The notes under the pieces were generated by a model. The model saw only the letters and a program-made list of their open reading frames with translations, was not told the DNA's origin and did not search any database. The position numbers were made by a program, and so were the translations under genes. From assembly GCA_947462335.1 (NCBI GenBank), contig OX381710.1:30185004-30249003 (forward strand): DNA of 64,000 bases, in the 5' to 3' direction. This DNA is from Harmothoe impar (Eukaryota; Annelida; Polychaeta; Phyllodocida; Polynoidae). Below are positions 47,829 to 58,622 of this stretch, piece after piece (the first letter of the stretch is position 1; every line of letters begins with the position of its first letter).

Positions 47829-49157
47829 CTGAAGATAGAGACCCCATCCAGACAGGTCAATTTTAATTATTCCCAATATAATAATATTATGTGTGAGCAA
47901 GCATACTCAATATAGATTGGATATGGCCATTTGTATACAGATAGTGTGTTCATAGGCATTGTCCCCTGCTAGATGCCAATCCCCCCCTCCCCTCACTGCA
48001 TCTAATACATATCCCCCCGATAGAACATTATTGCATTAATCATGACAATTTCAGCGACATATGACATTACCCAGACCAACAATCGACTCTTTCATGATTT
48101 CTTTTTGTGCAAACTATGATATATATCATGTTACCAATGTTCAATAGGAAGGTTGTAATTGCATTTCTTTGAAAGAGCATGGACAATAAAACAGCAATAC
48201 AAATGGAGATCCTCATATTACTTAATGAAAATCAGACGTAAGACATTGAGCTATTTTAAATGACATTTGTTTTGGTATTGCATATATGTAATAACATTGT
48301 CGTTGTTTTAAAAAGCTAATTAATATAAGGGAGAACATCCAGTTGCGTGTATTTTCTTTGGCATTTTCTATTCTCAATTCACAATTTTCCCATGAGCCGC
48401 TGCTGCCTACATAAAGAGACATGCAAACGCCAAAGGTTAATACTCCCTCTCCAGGTGATCCGATAGGCTCAAAGACGACCCTCATTCTTTGATTTCTGTC
48501 CAATTGTGCCACAGAGCATGAGGCAATACTGCATATGCGCCATATAGAAATGTATGTCGGCATGGCGGTGCGGGCACACGAAAGATCAACCAAAGAGTAT
48601 AGAGAGACATCGGATACCTATGACCATAAACCCTCATAGTATGAAGGCTTACCCCTGTCAATATCAGCAATGTCACATGCTTGTTCATTTGAACCCGACC
48701 TTCGACATGCATGATGCATGCTCTGTATATGTGTACCCTCAGAACTAAGCAGCCCCATAGAGTGCATATTTGTGCCAGAGCCCGAATACTCAACTATGCA
48801 AATCCCCACCGCCATCATTGTGATATACACAAGAGGATTCCAATCCACCAGTGGGGCAAGCGAGACAGGGATACGTGGGGAGGAAGAGAGTGGTAGCAGG
48901 GGGGTGTTTCATGGGTTTGGGGAGGGAAGGGGATGGGGTGGAGGCCAAGGCTGTCTATTATGGATAAACTACTTTCCCTGCATACACTTCACACCGTAGC
49001 TGTAAATCGTTCTAAATATTTGATAGTCAATTTGGCAGGCGGTCTGGCGGGGATGGTTTCCTCCCCGTGCGCGGCACAGCTCACGCCCCTCGCCCCACCG
49101 CCAAAGGGGCTGGTATCATCAACAAAGGCACGGTTGTCATGGTGACCGGGGCCGGAT

Positions 49158-49175
49158 GCACCTCCCTCTGGTGTC
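49158..49175 (-). promoter_or_regulatory. CTCF-like motif
   Basis: Minus strand GACACCAGAGGGAGGTGC, close to the CTCF core but with an A in the GGC triplet. It lies in a GC-rich patch. Confidence 0.25.
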
Positions 49176-51647
49176 ATAATGGGTGTAGGGGGCGTGCGTG
49201 CACCATGCCCATAGCACCAGGTCACAACGCAGACTACCACCAGGGTGTGCCATAGGTAGGGGGCATGTTTCGTTTTGGGAGGAGAAGGGGGGGAGGTGAT
49301 GGTACCATTGGACAATTATAGCAAGTTAGTTCTGGAATCGGGGTCAAATATAAAGACGGAAGTTTTATCATGGATTCACACGTCCTGCCCGTGTGATCTG
49401 GTACACTGTGAAAAAGGGCAATAGACAGAGATCGGCAAGAAATTGTCAAAATTGTTTCTGCACAACCTGGGCTTGGCTTGTATACATCATGAGACAGAAC
49501 CGAGGGTGATCTAGCCCCGAGCCCAACAAATTAATTCTATTCAAATGATCAGTTAAAAAATTGATTTCATAGCGATTTTGATGAGGTCACCCTGGAGAAC
49601 AAATTTAAGTTTCTCCACGCCCCTATGAAGAACGAGCCTTCCTGTGCTCATAGAGACACGTTCCTACCTATAGAGCCTCTCGTTCTCTACATGGTATAAG
49701 GAACAGATCTACGTGGATGCCAAGTTTTATATTTAGGCTGCACTGGAGGCTTAATGTCAGCTGTATGGGATAAAGAGAGTGGCAATGGGGCAGTCTGTGG
49801 TAATTATGTGAGATAACAAAAGGTCAGTGGGCCCAGGGATGGGCTTGGCAGGGCGGTTGAACATGGACAGGCTAGACAACAGGGTGGCCTGATGGTGCAG
49901 GCAGGAACAGGAGCGAGTATATGGCTGTGGAGTGTGATGGGGTGCTGCTGTGTGCATGTGTAATGGCCGTGGTACTACTAGTAAAGGTGTGAGGAAGCTA
50001 ATCTGGGTGGGTACCATTAGCTGTGGGCTGGGGTGGGACTGAGGGGGGCGTGCCGCTACCTTTAGCTATGTTGGCACGGACAGGGAGATCACTTACCAAA
50101 CACGCAAAGGTCTCTTGTCTGCAACTCAACTGTCACCTTTCTGCTCTCATGCAAAGATGACTAACACTGATAAATGTAAATGCAGGAAGGCTAGAGGTTA
50201 GACATCGACCCCGGCCCCGACCACAAAGCTAAGCCCTTCCTAAAATTAAGTAGACTAAAACACTACTATGAAAATGGCTAATGTTACTAATGATTATTGC
50301 TCTAGCAAGGTGTGCTGGTGATGCAGGAGCGATTCCTTACTTTAAGTAGTCGGCGTGGCTCTACAGAAGACATGTTGAACACCTCAACTTGGCGAATGAG
50401 CGTGTATGTGACTATTTATTGCTAGTCACTAACCCTCTTCCACTGAGGTGATGCGCCAGTACATTGCCTTTTATAGGTTAGTCTCATTCATCCTAGAATG
50501 CTGATAATCCCAGCTGTGTGTAGTGGGTCTCCGTTGTTATATAGGAATTTGGTAGAGGAAGAGCGATACATGTTATAGCTCACTGAATTGCAGAGACAAA
50601 TGTGACAATCTATGTCGTTAGACACTTTACTGAAGTAATGAGATATCATTTGGAGAATGAATTGAGGATACTGTCTAGATAATGATCCATTTTATAAATA
50701 TGAATGGACCATTTTTAGAAAATTCCTAATGATATTAGGTACTTGTAAGTCAAATTTCTTGGCAGTAAAAGAGGTCGCATCTATCTTGTCATCTTATGTA
50801 TACTGAGTAGAGGTATCAAAATCACGTTTATGGATTTGTAACCTGTATAGTATAGACTAGCATCAATATGTAAATCCCCGTCCAAGTAGCCTTCCTATAT
50901 AGTATCGCATACAATGGCTATGTTCTACAAATACATTGATACTGCTCTAAAATATAGTGGACACCACCGTACTCGATCTAATTAAATTATGTGATTTAAT
51001 CATGACAATGGACGGAATGCAGAAGATATGGATATGTGCGAGTCCCGAGGATGGCACCCTTTCACCATCTGCTCTATACAATTAGTTTATTGGTGAGAGA
51101 TAGAATTCGGATGTAAAACAATATCTACTGTTGACAATATTACTTTATCTATATATTCATAATGCATTAAGAGTGTTCAAAATAGAATACATCCACTAAC
51201 AACTAGTATCAAGTACGAATTACTAATAACATTAGAAATCCAGATTTGAACCCATTGTATCCCTGAAAAAAGTCCACATTAACATTGTATGCGGAATGGC
51301 CAGGTGTTTAAGGAACTCTTCCATGACGTCTCCATTAGAAGAAGAATGTCAATATTAAACTGTGGGACTACACTGTAAAAAGTTGTTGTTCGTGAACAGC
51401 AAAATTTGCTGTAAGTGTACAGTACTTCAGCTGTAAATGATAATACAGCAAATTCTACTGTACATGTACAATTCTGTTACTGTAGATGCAGGTTACGGTC
51501 GTGACTTGTAGATCTACAGTACTTTTCCCTATAATATGTACACGAGAGGTCGTGGGATCGATCCTAGGTCTAGCCACCTCTCATCAGGGATCTTTAGCAA
51601 CAAGGCTGTAGCTCATTTAATACAGACATGGCAGAGGTAGCTTATAT

Positions 51648-51882
51648 TCCAATATGACCATTTGTAACACTGGCTCTGTGGCGCAGCGGATCAGCGCCTG
51701 CCTCCAACACCACAGGTGGTGAGTTCAATCCTTGGTGGAGCCACTTATCTTGTTTCACCTACATCCACCTAAAATTCGTTTTTCCCTCACATGGATGATT
51801 AAAGATATCATCAGCACCGGGAGGCGAACCCCAGACCTTTACAAATTATTATTAATCAGTTGAGAAGTAGAGTAGAGATATA
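51648..51882 (+). mobile_element. tRNA-Arg-like SINE unit 1
   Basis: A 235-bp unit. At 51672-51743 it starts GGCTCTGTGGCGCAGCGGAT, very like the 5' half of eukaryotic tRNA-Arg, with a matching A box (TGGCGCAGCGG). A B-box-like GTGAGTTCAATCC follows, and a 3' GGAGCC pairs with the 5' GGCTC. The anticodon arm is degenerate. A second B-box-like sequence (GGTTCGCCTCC) lies on the minus strand near 51823-51833. Confidence 0.7.
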
Positions 51883-52119
51883 TCCCAATATGACCATTTG
51901 TAACACTGGCTCTGTGGCGCAGCGGATCAGTGCCTGCCTCCAACACCACAGGTGGTGAGTTCAATCCTTGGTGGAGCCACTTATCTTGTTTCACCTACAT
52001 CCACCTAAAATTCGTTTTTCCCTCACATGGATGATTAAAAATATCACCAGCACCGGGAGGCGAACCCCAGACCTTAACAAATTATTATTAATCAGTTGAG
52101 AAGTAGAGTAGAGATATAT
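51883..52119 (+). mobile_element. tRNA-Arg-like SINE unit 2
   Basis: Nearly identical to unit 1; the tRNA-like head starts at 51907, 235 bases after that of unit 1. Head, body and minus-strand B-box-like part are all retained. Confidence 0.7.
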
Positions 52120-52315
52120 CCCAATATGAATGATTGTAACACCGGCTCTGTGGCGCAACGGATCAGCGCCTGTCTCCAACACCACAGGTGGTGAGTTCAA
52201 TCCTTGGTGGAGCCACTTCTCTGGTTTTACCTACATCCACCTAATATTTGTTTTTCCCTCACATGGATGGTTAAAGATATCACCAGCACTGGGAGGTGAA
52301 CCCTGGACCTTCAGA
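52120..52315 (+). mobile_element. tRNA-Arg-like SINE unit 3 (truncated)
   Basis: Head at 52144 with GGCTCTGTGGCGCAACGGAT. It is more diverged than units 1 and 2 and stops after the GGGAGGTGAACCC part, without the AATTATTATTAATCAG tail. Confidence 0.7.
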
Positions 52316-53059
52316 CTATGATTTACAATCAATTTTGCTGTACAGTAACAGAAGATTCTGCTGTTCCTATACAGTACATAGTGCTGTAAATATACAAAAG
52401 CTCACTTGCTGTAGGTCTACAGCACAATCTACTGGAACCATAGTTGCCCCCAGTATTTGGTGTACAGGAACACTACTTACTTCTAACAGTGTATCTCATA
52501 ATATTGAGACTATCTAGCCTAACACCTAAGCCTTTGCTTTATACATCAATAATGCACATCTATTATAATGCTCATCAAACATCCACAGCGTCGATACTTC
52601 TGTTTGAATTTACGACACATATCTATGGGAAGGGCCCATCCCATCTCATATTTGTGATCTTCGCCAGATGAGTTACTCATGGAGCCTACAGTCATGTGAG
52701 CAGGTCAGCTCAACGTCGGAGGGTCTCTGTGAGAGATGTCAGTGACTGATGATGGCTCCTGGTGGGATGAACAGCTGCCCCTTGTCGTGCCCACTTACCT
52801 GCTCCCCTGCCCCAAACCCCTCTGGCACCTGCCTGCATATGTTAACGTTGGCCTTTTCACGACAGGTTCGACTGCGCCATTGTGGCCTGTCAACCTACGA
52901 GGAGCCCAACGTGTGTGGGGCACTTGAGGCTAGTCCACAGCCATTAGAGGTCAATTGGGAGTGGCAAGGACAGATACTATGTCAATATATACTAACTATT
53001 GTGGTGAGTGCTACATTTCAATATTTCAATGACAAACTTCCCACGGCGTAACTAATATA

Positions 53060-53830
53060 TTGGAATGCTTTCATTGGAAGTAGTTGTTATGGAAGTGCTA
53101 CCACTGTAAGTAGTATACGGAATGCTAGCGCTGTTTACGGGAACACTACCATTGTAGGTAGATCGTGGAGATGATACCACTATAACTTTAGTGCGAATGA
53201 CACATTGAATGTGGTATATGGGGATGCTTCAACTGTGGGTAGGATATGAGAATACTGCCACTGTAAGTAGAATCCAGAAACCTTACCATTATAAGCAGTG
53301 GACGGGAATACTATATACCACTGTGAGTAGTTCAGTGGACTGCTATATTTAGGTTTTTGAATAGCCGGCCTATATGGGTATGCAACCACTGTAAGTGGTA
53401 TATGCCACCAATACTACTGAAAGTAGTATATGGAAATGTTACCAATATAACTATCGTAGAAGGGAATGCTACTGCTGTGAAGAGTACACGGGAACACTCC
53501 CACTAGAAGGAGAATGAGAGTGCGCCTAGAGTAAGTAGTATATGGAAACACTGCCACTGTGAGTAGTATATGGGAATACGACCATTGTAGGTAGTATAGT
53601 GATAGCACACTGTGAGTAGTATGTGGAAATGCTACCGCTCTAAATGGTAGATGGTAATGCTTCCAATATAGCTGATATAGTGTTTGGAAACATTACCTTT
53701 CTAGATAGTATATATAAATACTGCCACTGTAATTAGTATTTGGTGATACAACCTCTTTAAATAATGTATGAGAAGAATAACACCGTAATTAGTATATATT
53801 GTACCATGTAAGTAGTAGACCTGTATATAC
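53060..53830. repeat. diverged minisatellite, period about 28-30
   Basis: Imperfect units built on TACCACTGTAAGTAGTATAT followed by GGRAATGC recur from about 53060 to 53830. The anchor (TGTAAGTAG or variants such as TGTGAGTAG) recurs every 20-32 bases. Drift between units is high, so the array is old. Confidence 0.75.
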
Positions 53831-54374
53831 TTTTGATTAAAAAGGTGCCACCCGCTCTCGTACTAGAAGCTGGTATTCTTGCATAATTGCAATCAGTAAG
53901 TTCGGAGGAAAAAGATATATATTATTGATGATTTCTTGTTGAAGTGGTATGATGAGGACGGAGGCGCTACATGCACCCTAAGTTACGTTACCTACCCCTG
54001 GTTGTGAACGTACCAGGTGCTACTGGCGCACCTCATTGGTGACCCCTAGTGACCTCTCCCTTCCATCCAATGACGAGGCCCCCTGCACAAATCACCTTCT
54101 ACCCCTTGAAGCAAACACACAACAGATGGTCCACCCTGACCCATATATACCACCAAGCCCCTGTCTTACCATTGCCCCCCTTCCCACCATTCTAGCTAGT
54201 ATTCTATCTCTCTATAGCATTGTGTTATACATGCTTATATAAACCAGCAGATCTTTGAGCGGTTATTCCTCCCAGTTAGACACCTACTATACTTGCAGCT
54301 ATCTGTGCTTAGGAACAAATAAATGGGTCATAATATTTTATAGAGGGTCTAATATTGAGTTTGTATTAATATCA

Positions 54375-54440
54375 GCACGACTAGCCCCGTCGGTAAAGTG
54401 ATCCACTCTGAGCACAGGAAGCTGAATGCGACCTTTATGC
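54375..54440 (+). mobile_element. tRNA-like SINE relic
   Basis: GACTAGCCCCGTCGGTAAAG resembles a tRNA 5' half with an A-box-like core, and a weak B-box-like GAATGCGACC follows about 45 bases on. Too degenerate to be a working tRNA. Confidence 0.3.
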
Positions 54441-55019
54441 ACGCCATGCGATGGCAAATAAAAGTATTACCTGTCTTCTTTTTTAGTACTGTTGTACATC
54501 GCAATAGTGTGTCCTGTCGAACGTCCACTACAGTACATGTTACAATCCAGATGTTGGAACAGGTCTTATTGGAATTGTGACATAAATACTGGCCTAATTA
54601 AAAACAAAACAGTGGGTACATCATTAGGTATTCCTTATTTGCCTGCATACAAAAACTAATGAGATGCTGCACTTCTTACCTGCAGTTAATTATGGAATTT
54701 CGTTTTAAATCAGAAGTGTTTGGGTGAACATTTCCCGGGGAGTTCTCCGCCAGGGTTTTTATGCCTCATTATCTTCCATTTGAAGTTGCCTTGCCCTTCC
54801 TTTCCCTCTATTCTCCTCCTGCCTTCTCTACATATTCTGCATGGTGCCTCTCCCTTCCTTCCTCTTCCATGTATACCCTCCTTGTATAGCCCCATACTCT
54901 TTGTTTCACCCACTTTCTTCTACTTTTACTCCACCCCTCTCTCCTTTCACATGTTCTCCATCCCCTACATCTCCCCTCGGCCTCTCCATGGCATGTCAGC
55001 GGAAGGAGACTAACATAGG

Positions 55020-55400
55020 CGGCCGTAATAGGCACATCCACACGACGAGATTGAGAGCTGCCGACGCCGGCTTGGCGTGGCCAGGGGAAAATTGACACTG
55101 GGGTATCACGGAGATGATGAGGAAGGGGCGGCCGTTGGACAGGCCATCAATTGTCGTCTGCGCGCGCCTAAGACTCCCGCCAGAACACTGATCTATGTAG
55201 CCGCTAGGGGAGGGTTTGTTTCCCCTGTTTGGGTGACTTGACCCCCGTCTTCACGGTACACCAATCACTTGGTTATGAGTCTGACCCTCTCCGACCCCCG
55301 GCTGATTAACGACCGATATCCATTTACAATTAGACTATTAATGGCGCGCCTTCTTAATCACTCCCCTCCCCACTAGTCCCTCGGTATCGGTTGTATAATC
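55020..55400. promoter_or_regulatory. GC-rich island inside the 10-kb intron
   Basis: A CpG-richer block with GCGCGCC near 55161 and GGCGCGCC near 55343, flanked by AT-rich intron. It could be an intronic enhancer or an alternative promoter. No adjoining exon was found. Confidence 0.3.
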
Positions 55401-56194
55401 GCCGCACTGCCTTGGTATCGTATGTGGATGTCGAGGTATCAGGGGAACATCGTGGGTACTATGTGGATGGGGATGGGGGACTGGGAGGGCTTTTACGACG
55501 TTTTGCGACAATTAATAATGCAAAGACTCTTGGGGGGGCTATTTTCATGTCAAAGAAAGCGTCAGTTGCCACTACAGTTTTGCTATATTCAACCTTAATG
55601 CGCATTTATGAGGACACCTTATTTTACAGTAGCATAGCGCATTAAGAACCACCTATGCTATAATATTTAATTATACTTGACTCCTCTGAAAATTAATATG
55701 ATAATAGCTGTCCGTTATAAAGCTAATTATATCAGATTAATGTAGGCCACATTTAAATAGACCTTACATATTATGACAAGCACAGTCATAAAACCAGTAA
55801 ACGTAATCGGAACCGATGAACACTAGTCATGTAAAGAACACGCCCACATCACATGAACATAAATGCCAACGTCCGCCCTCCGCCTCCTCGCTATTGGGCT
55901 TAGCAGCTTAGACAGCCTGCGGCCTAATCCAGCTTTGTGGACAGTTTGATCATAATTATCTTTTGGGGATTGTGAATAATTAATGTGGGAATTAGCCTTG
56001 TTTCCTCCTAGAGCGCGTGGCTGGGGGACTGCTTGTCGGTCCTGACCCAAGCAGCTGACCCCACTCCCCCTTACATTCTCCTGTGGGTTTCCTTATACGG
56101 CCTTATGGTGGGGATGCTGTATGTGCTGGACATGCACGATGGGCTGCAATACGAGCATGGTCGGGGTATCAGCATGCTGGCAATGTGACCAGTC

Positions 56195-56211
56195 CCCAGG
56201 AGGTGGCAGCA
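56195..56211 (+). promoter_or_regulatory. CTCF-like motif
   Basis: CCCAGGAGGTGGCAGCA fits CCASYAGRKGGCRS except for G at the fifth core position, and is followed by CACGTG, an E-box. One of the better CTCF candidates in the window. Confidence 0.4.
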
Positions 56212-57806
56212 CGTGCATTCCCTTTAACCAATACCCTCAGAAGTGAGATCGGAACTATGTAAAATGTCCCCTATGGTACATGTCCTCTTATATCAAATGT
56301 TCTATGTTAGTTATTAAATCGGGACATTGATAACTTGACTATGAAGAAACAGCTGAAGCCAGATACAGCGGTTCTACCAATGTAACAAACATATTTTTGC
56401 TCTGATTTCCCTCGGGTTATGTGATCATAAAATTCGCTGTTAGGCATTAGGGATGGTCAAATTTGGCGAAAGTTCTCAACTTGTTAAAATATTGTTATTG
56501 CTGGCATGGCGATATGCATCTTCATTCCTAACTGTGTGCTTTAGCGTCATTTTAGATCAGTGTATTGGTGCTGAACTGAGAAACATGTTATGAAGGGTGA
56601 GCACTGTATGCAGTCAAAGGCTCCGGCTTCTGGGTGAGTTTTCTAGCTGTTAACTGCCATTGATAGGGTTTTATGGAAGCATGTAAGTAGTACACATGCC
56701 CATGAGTAAAGAGGAGAACTGCTGGGTCAACTGTCTTATGTCCTACATCCCCCAAACACGTTTCATTGGAAAATGGCCAAGAATAAGCTATCTCAAACAT
56801 GGTATTTCTGTGTCTAATGCTATCCTGATAACAGATCCATGTAATCATGGACGATTCCCGCCAAATGTGGTGGTAAATAACCTAGTGTGTTCGTGTAGGA
56901 TATGAACGTGATTTGGGTATTCACTTATAGTAATTGATCGCAAGGGTAAAGACTAACAACGATGTCTCATGTTATATCAAATGTGAGAATGCCAGCTACA
57001 AGGATACATAACTAGTTGTAAGGCAATTCTGGACATGACATCATTTGGCGTTTGGTTTGAAATCGAGCATAGATGAGCCATTGACCCATTCTCAATGTAA
57101 AAGTGGTTCTAAATGTAATTGTATAACAGGAAATGCCTGGTAAATTGAGCTTCATGACGAAGGCGTGGATTGTATAAGTATGCCTCCCTAAGTCGGGGTA
57201 CCCGTCGACATTTGGCATTCCCATGGTCACAGGCCCTTCAGTATAGCCAATAAATTCTGATGGGAGCCAGTGTGTCAACATAACCTGCATGTTATGGTCA
57301 ACAGTTCCCGTCCTTCTCCTGGGGCGAGTCCCCATTTCTTGTTAATAGGTTTTCCTTTTAAAGTCTGGCGGTGTGGAGTTACCTCATTTACAAATCGTGT
57401 TCCTCCAGGGAGAACTTGATCTGCCTCTCCAGCACTACTTCCCTACATCAGAGAATACAGTTACACACAAAATGCGACTGGCCGAGTTACCACCTGACGC
57501 GACCCAAGGGTCAAAACGTGTTACCTGTGCAGTACATTCTCTGCCGGGCAATCGGTGCTTTTCATGATATGGCTTACAATAGATGACTATGTATGTCTTA
57601 ACAGATATTTCATGACCACATGTTTTGTCGACAAACAGAAGACAGTGACCATTATGAAAAATCATTTCATATTTATCTAAGTCTGATATTTTTTCCATAT
57701 ACATAGACTAGCTATTAGGTACCATTTTGTTCAATCATTTCACATTAGGTATTGCCTTTTTTTAATCCTCATGTATGTCATGTAAATTTTAAGGTGTGAT
57801 ACTGAC

Positions 57807-57999
57807 CTTGTAGCAATCGCTGCTTGGCCGCCGTGGAGTTCTCCTCCAGTCCTTCTATGGAGAGCTTGTGGTTGGGGTCGCCCTCCACACTGGAGGGCCC
57901 TCTACCGCTGTCACTGTTGGAAGAGGTCGTATTGTCGGAGCCCGCATCCTCCTCCAGGCCCAGCCCGCCTCCCCGAATATTGTGGATCGCTATGCTCAC
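57807..57999 (-). CDS. internal coding exon of the PDZ-ligand gene
   Basis: A 193-nt exon. Acceptor CTTTTTGTGCAG (AG at 58000-58001); it enters in phase 0 (GTG AGC ATA) and leaves in phase 1 at CTACAAG|GTCAGT. The 64 residues start VSIAIHNIRGGGLGLEED and contain SSNSDSGRGPSSVEGDP, a Ser-rich acidic segment with SDSGRG, then HKLSIEGLEENSTAAK. Similar Ser/Asp/Gly stretches occur in cytoplasmic tails of adhesion receptors, but I cannot place it in a family. The exon fits the two downstream exons by phase. A preceding exon must exist; the short candidate at 61842-61883 is in the right phase. Confidence 0.7.
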
Positions 58000-58539
58000 C
58001 TGCACAAAAAGGAGGGGAAAAAACAAATATTGTACACTGAAATAGATATTCAGAGAACTGTTTCTAGATTGCTACAAATAGATTTGTTGCACAGGGGACA
58101 AATACAACCTCTTTGCATATGCCTAAATGAATGGGGATGAGTGTAGGAAAAAAACACGAAAAGTCACAACAAGTATTTGAGGCGGGGTGGCCAATTACAA
58201 TCGGAATGAAAAGCAGGAAAGATCAGTTAACACATAGACTATGACCTTTTTGTTATTGCTAGGATATGATAAAGCATCCCTCATACACACTCGCAATATC
58301 AAGTTGAAAAGTTTGAGAACTATCAACGCTGTCATTTAACTTGTGCAGTTGACAGGTATGTTTTATGTGTAAGAATCAAAATACTGTTCAGTCAAATTTT
58401 GATTGATATGGATCGTGTTTTAGACTATAATTATAGGATCGAATGTTATTGTTCAGAAAGGCCGTAGTGTTAGGGATCCACATATTATTTTTCACAGATC
58501 AGGGGAGTTTGACATCGCTCCTAGGAGGTCCAGGAATTC

Positions 58540-58622
58540 TTTTTTTTTTGGGGGGGGGGCAAAACATATTCAGCCCCCCCCCTCCTCAGTGATTTGGGGG
58601 GCCCGCCCCCCCCCCCCCTGGG
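58540..58622. repeat. T10/G10 junction with C and G runs
   Basis: Successive homopolymers (T, G, C, G, C) in about 80 bases; likely a decayed or poorly resolved repeat tail. Confidence 0.75.

Larger units (their letters stand above)
51371..52491. mobile_element. TIR element interrupted by a tandem SINE block
   Basis: The left end CACTGTAAAAAGT and the right end ACTTCTAACAGTG are inverted copies with two mismatches, and TA lies immediately outside each (51369-51370, 52492-52493). Both arms (51371-51540 and about 52327-52491) are rich in CTGTA/TACAG motifs, as expected for the two halves of one small element. Between them sit three tandem tRNA-derived units. The simplest history is a SINE insertion into a TIR element followed by tandem amplification. 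Confidence 0.65.
47829..57806 (-). other. 10-kb intron of the PDZ-ligand gene
   Basis: A phase 1 intron with donor CAAG|GTCAGT and acceptor CTATCTTCAG. It contains a GC-richer patch at 48.9-49.3 kb, the composite SINE/TIR element, the 53-kb minisatellite, a tRNA-like relic and a GC-rich island at 55.0-55.4 kb. Extra or alternative exons inside it cannot be excluded. Confidence 0.55.

Noticed and set aside
48989..49315. 108-codon minus-strand frame in a GC-rich patch within the 10-kb intron
   Set aside because: It has a short hydrophobic stretch but no good acceptor or donor in a phase that fits the neighbouring exons. Its last residues (T-A-T-V) do not have Ser/Thr at the -2 position. Kept only as a weak alternative exon.
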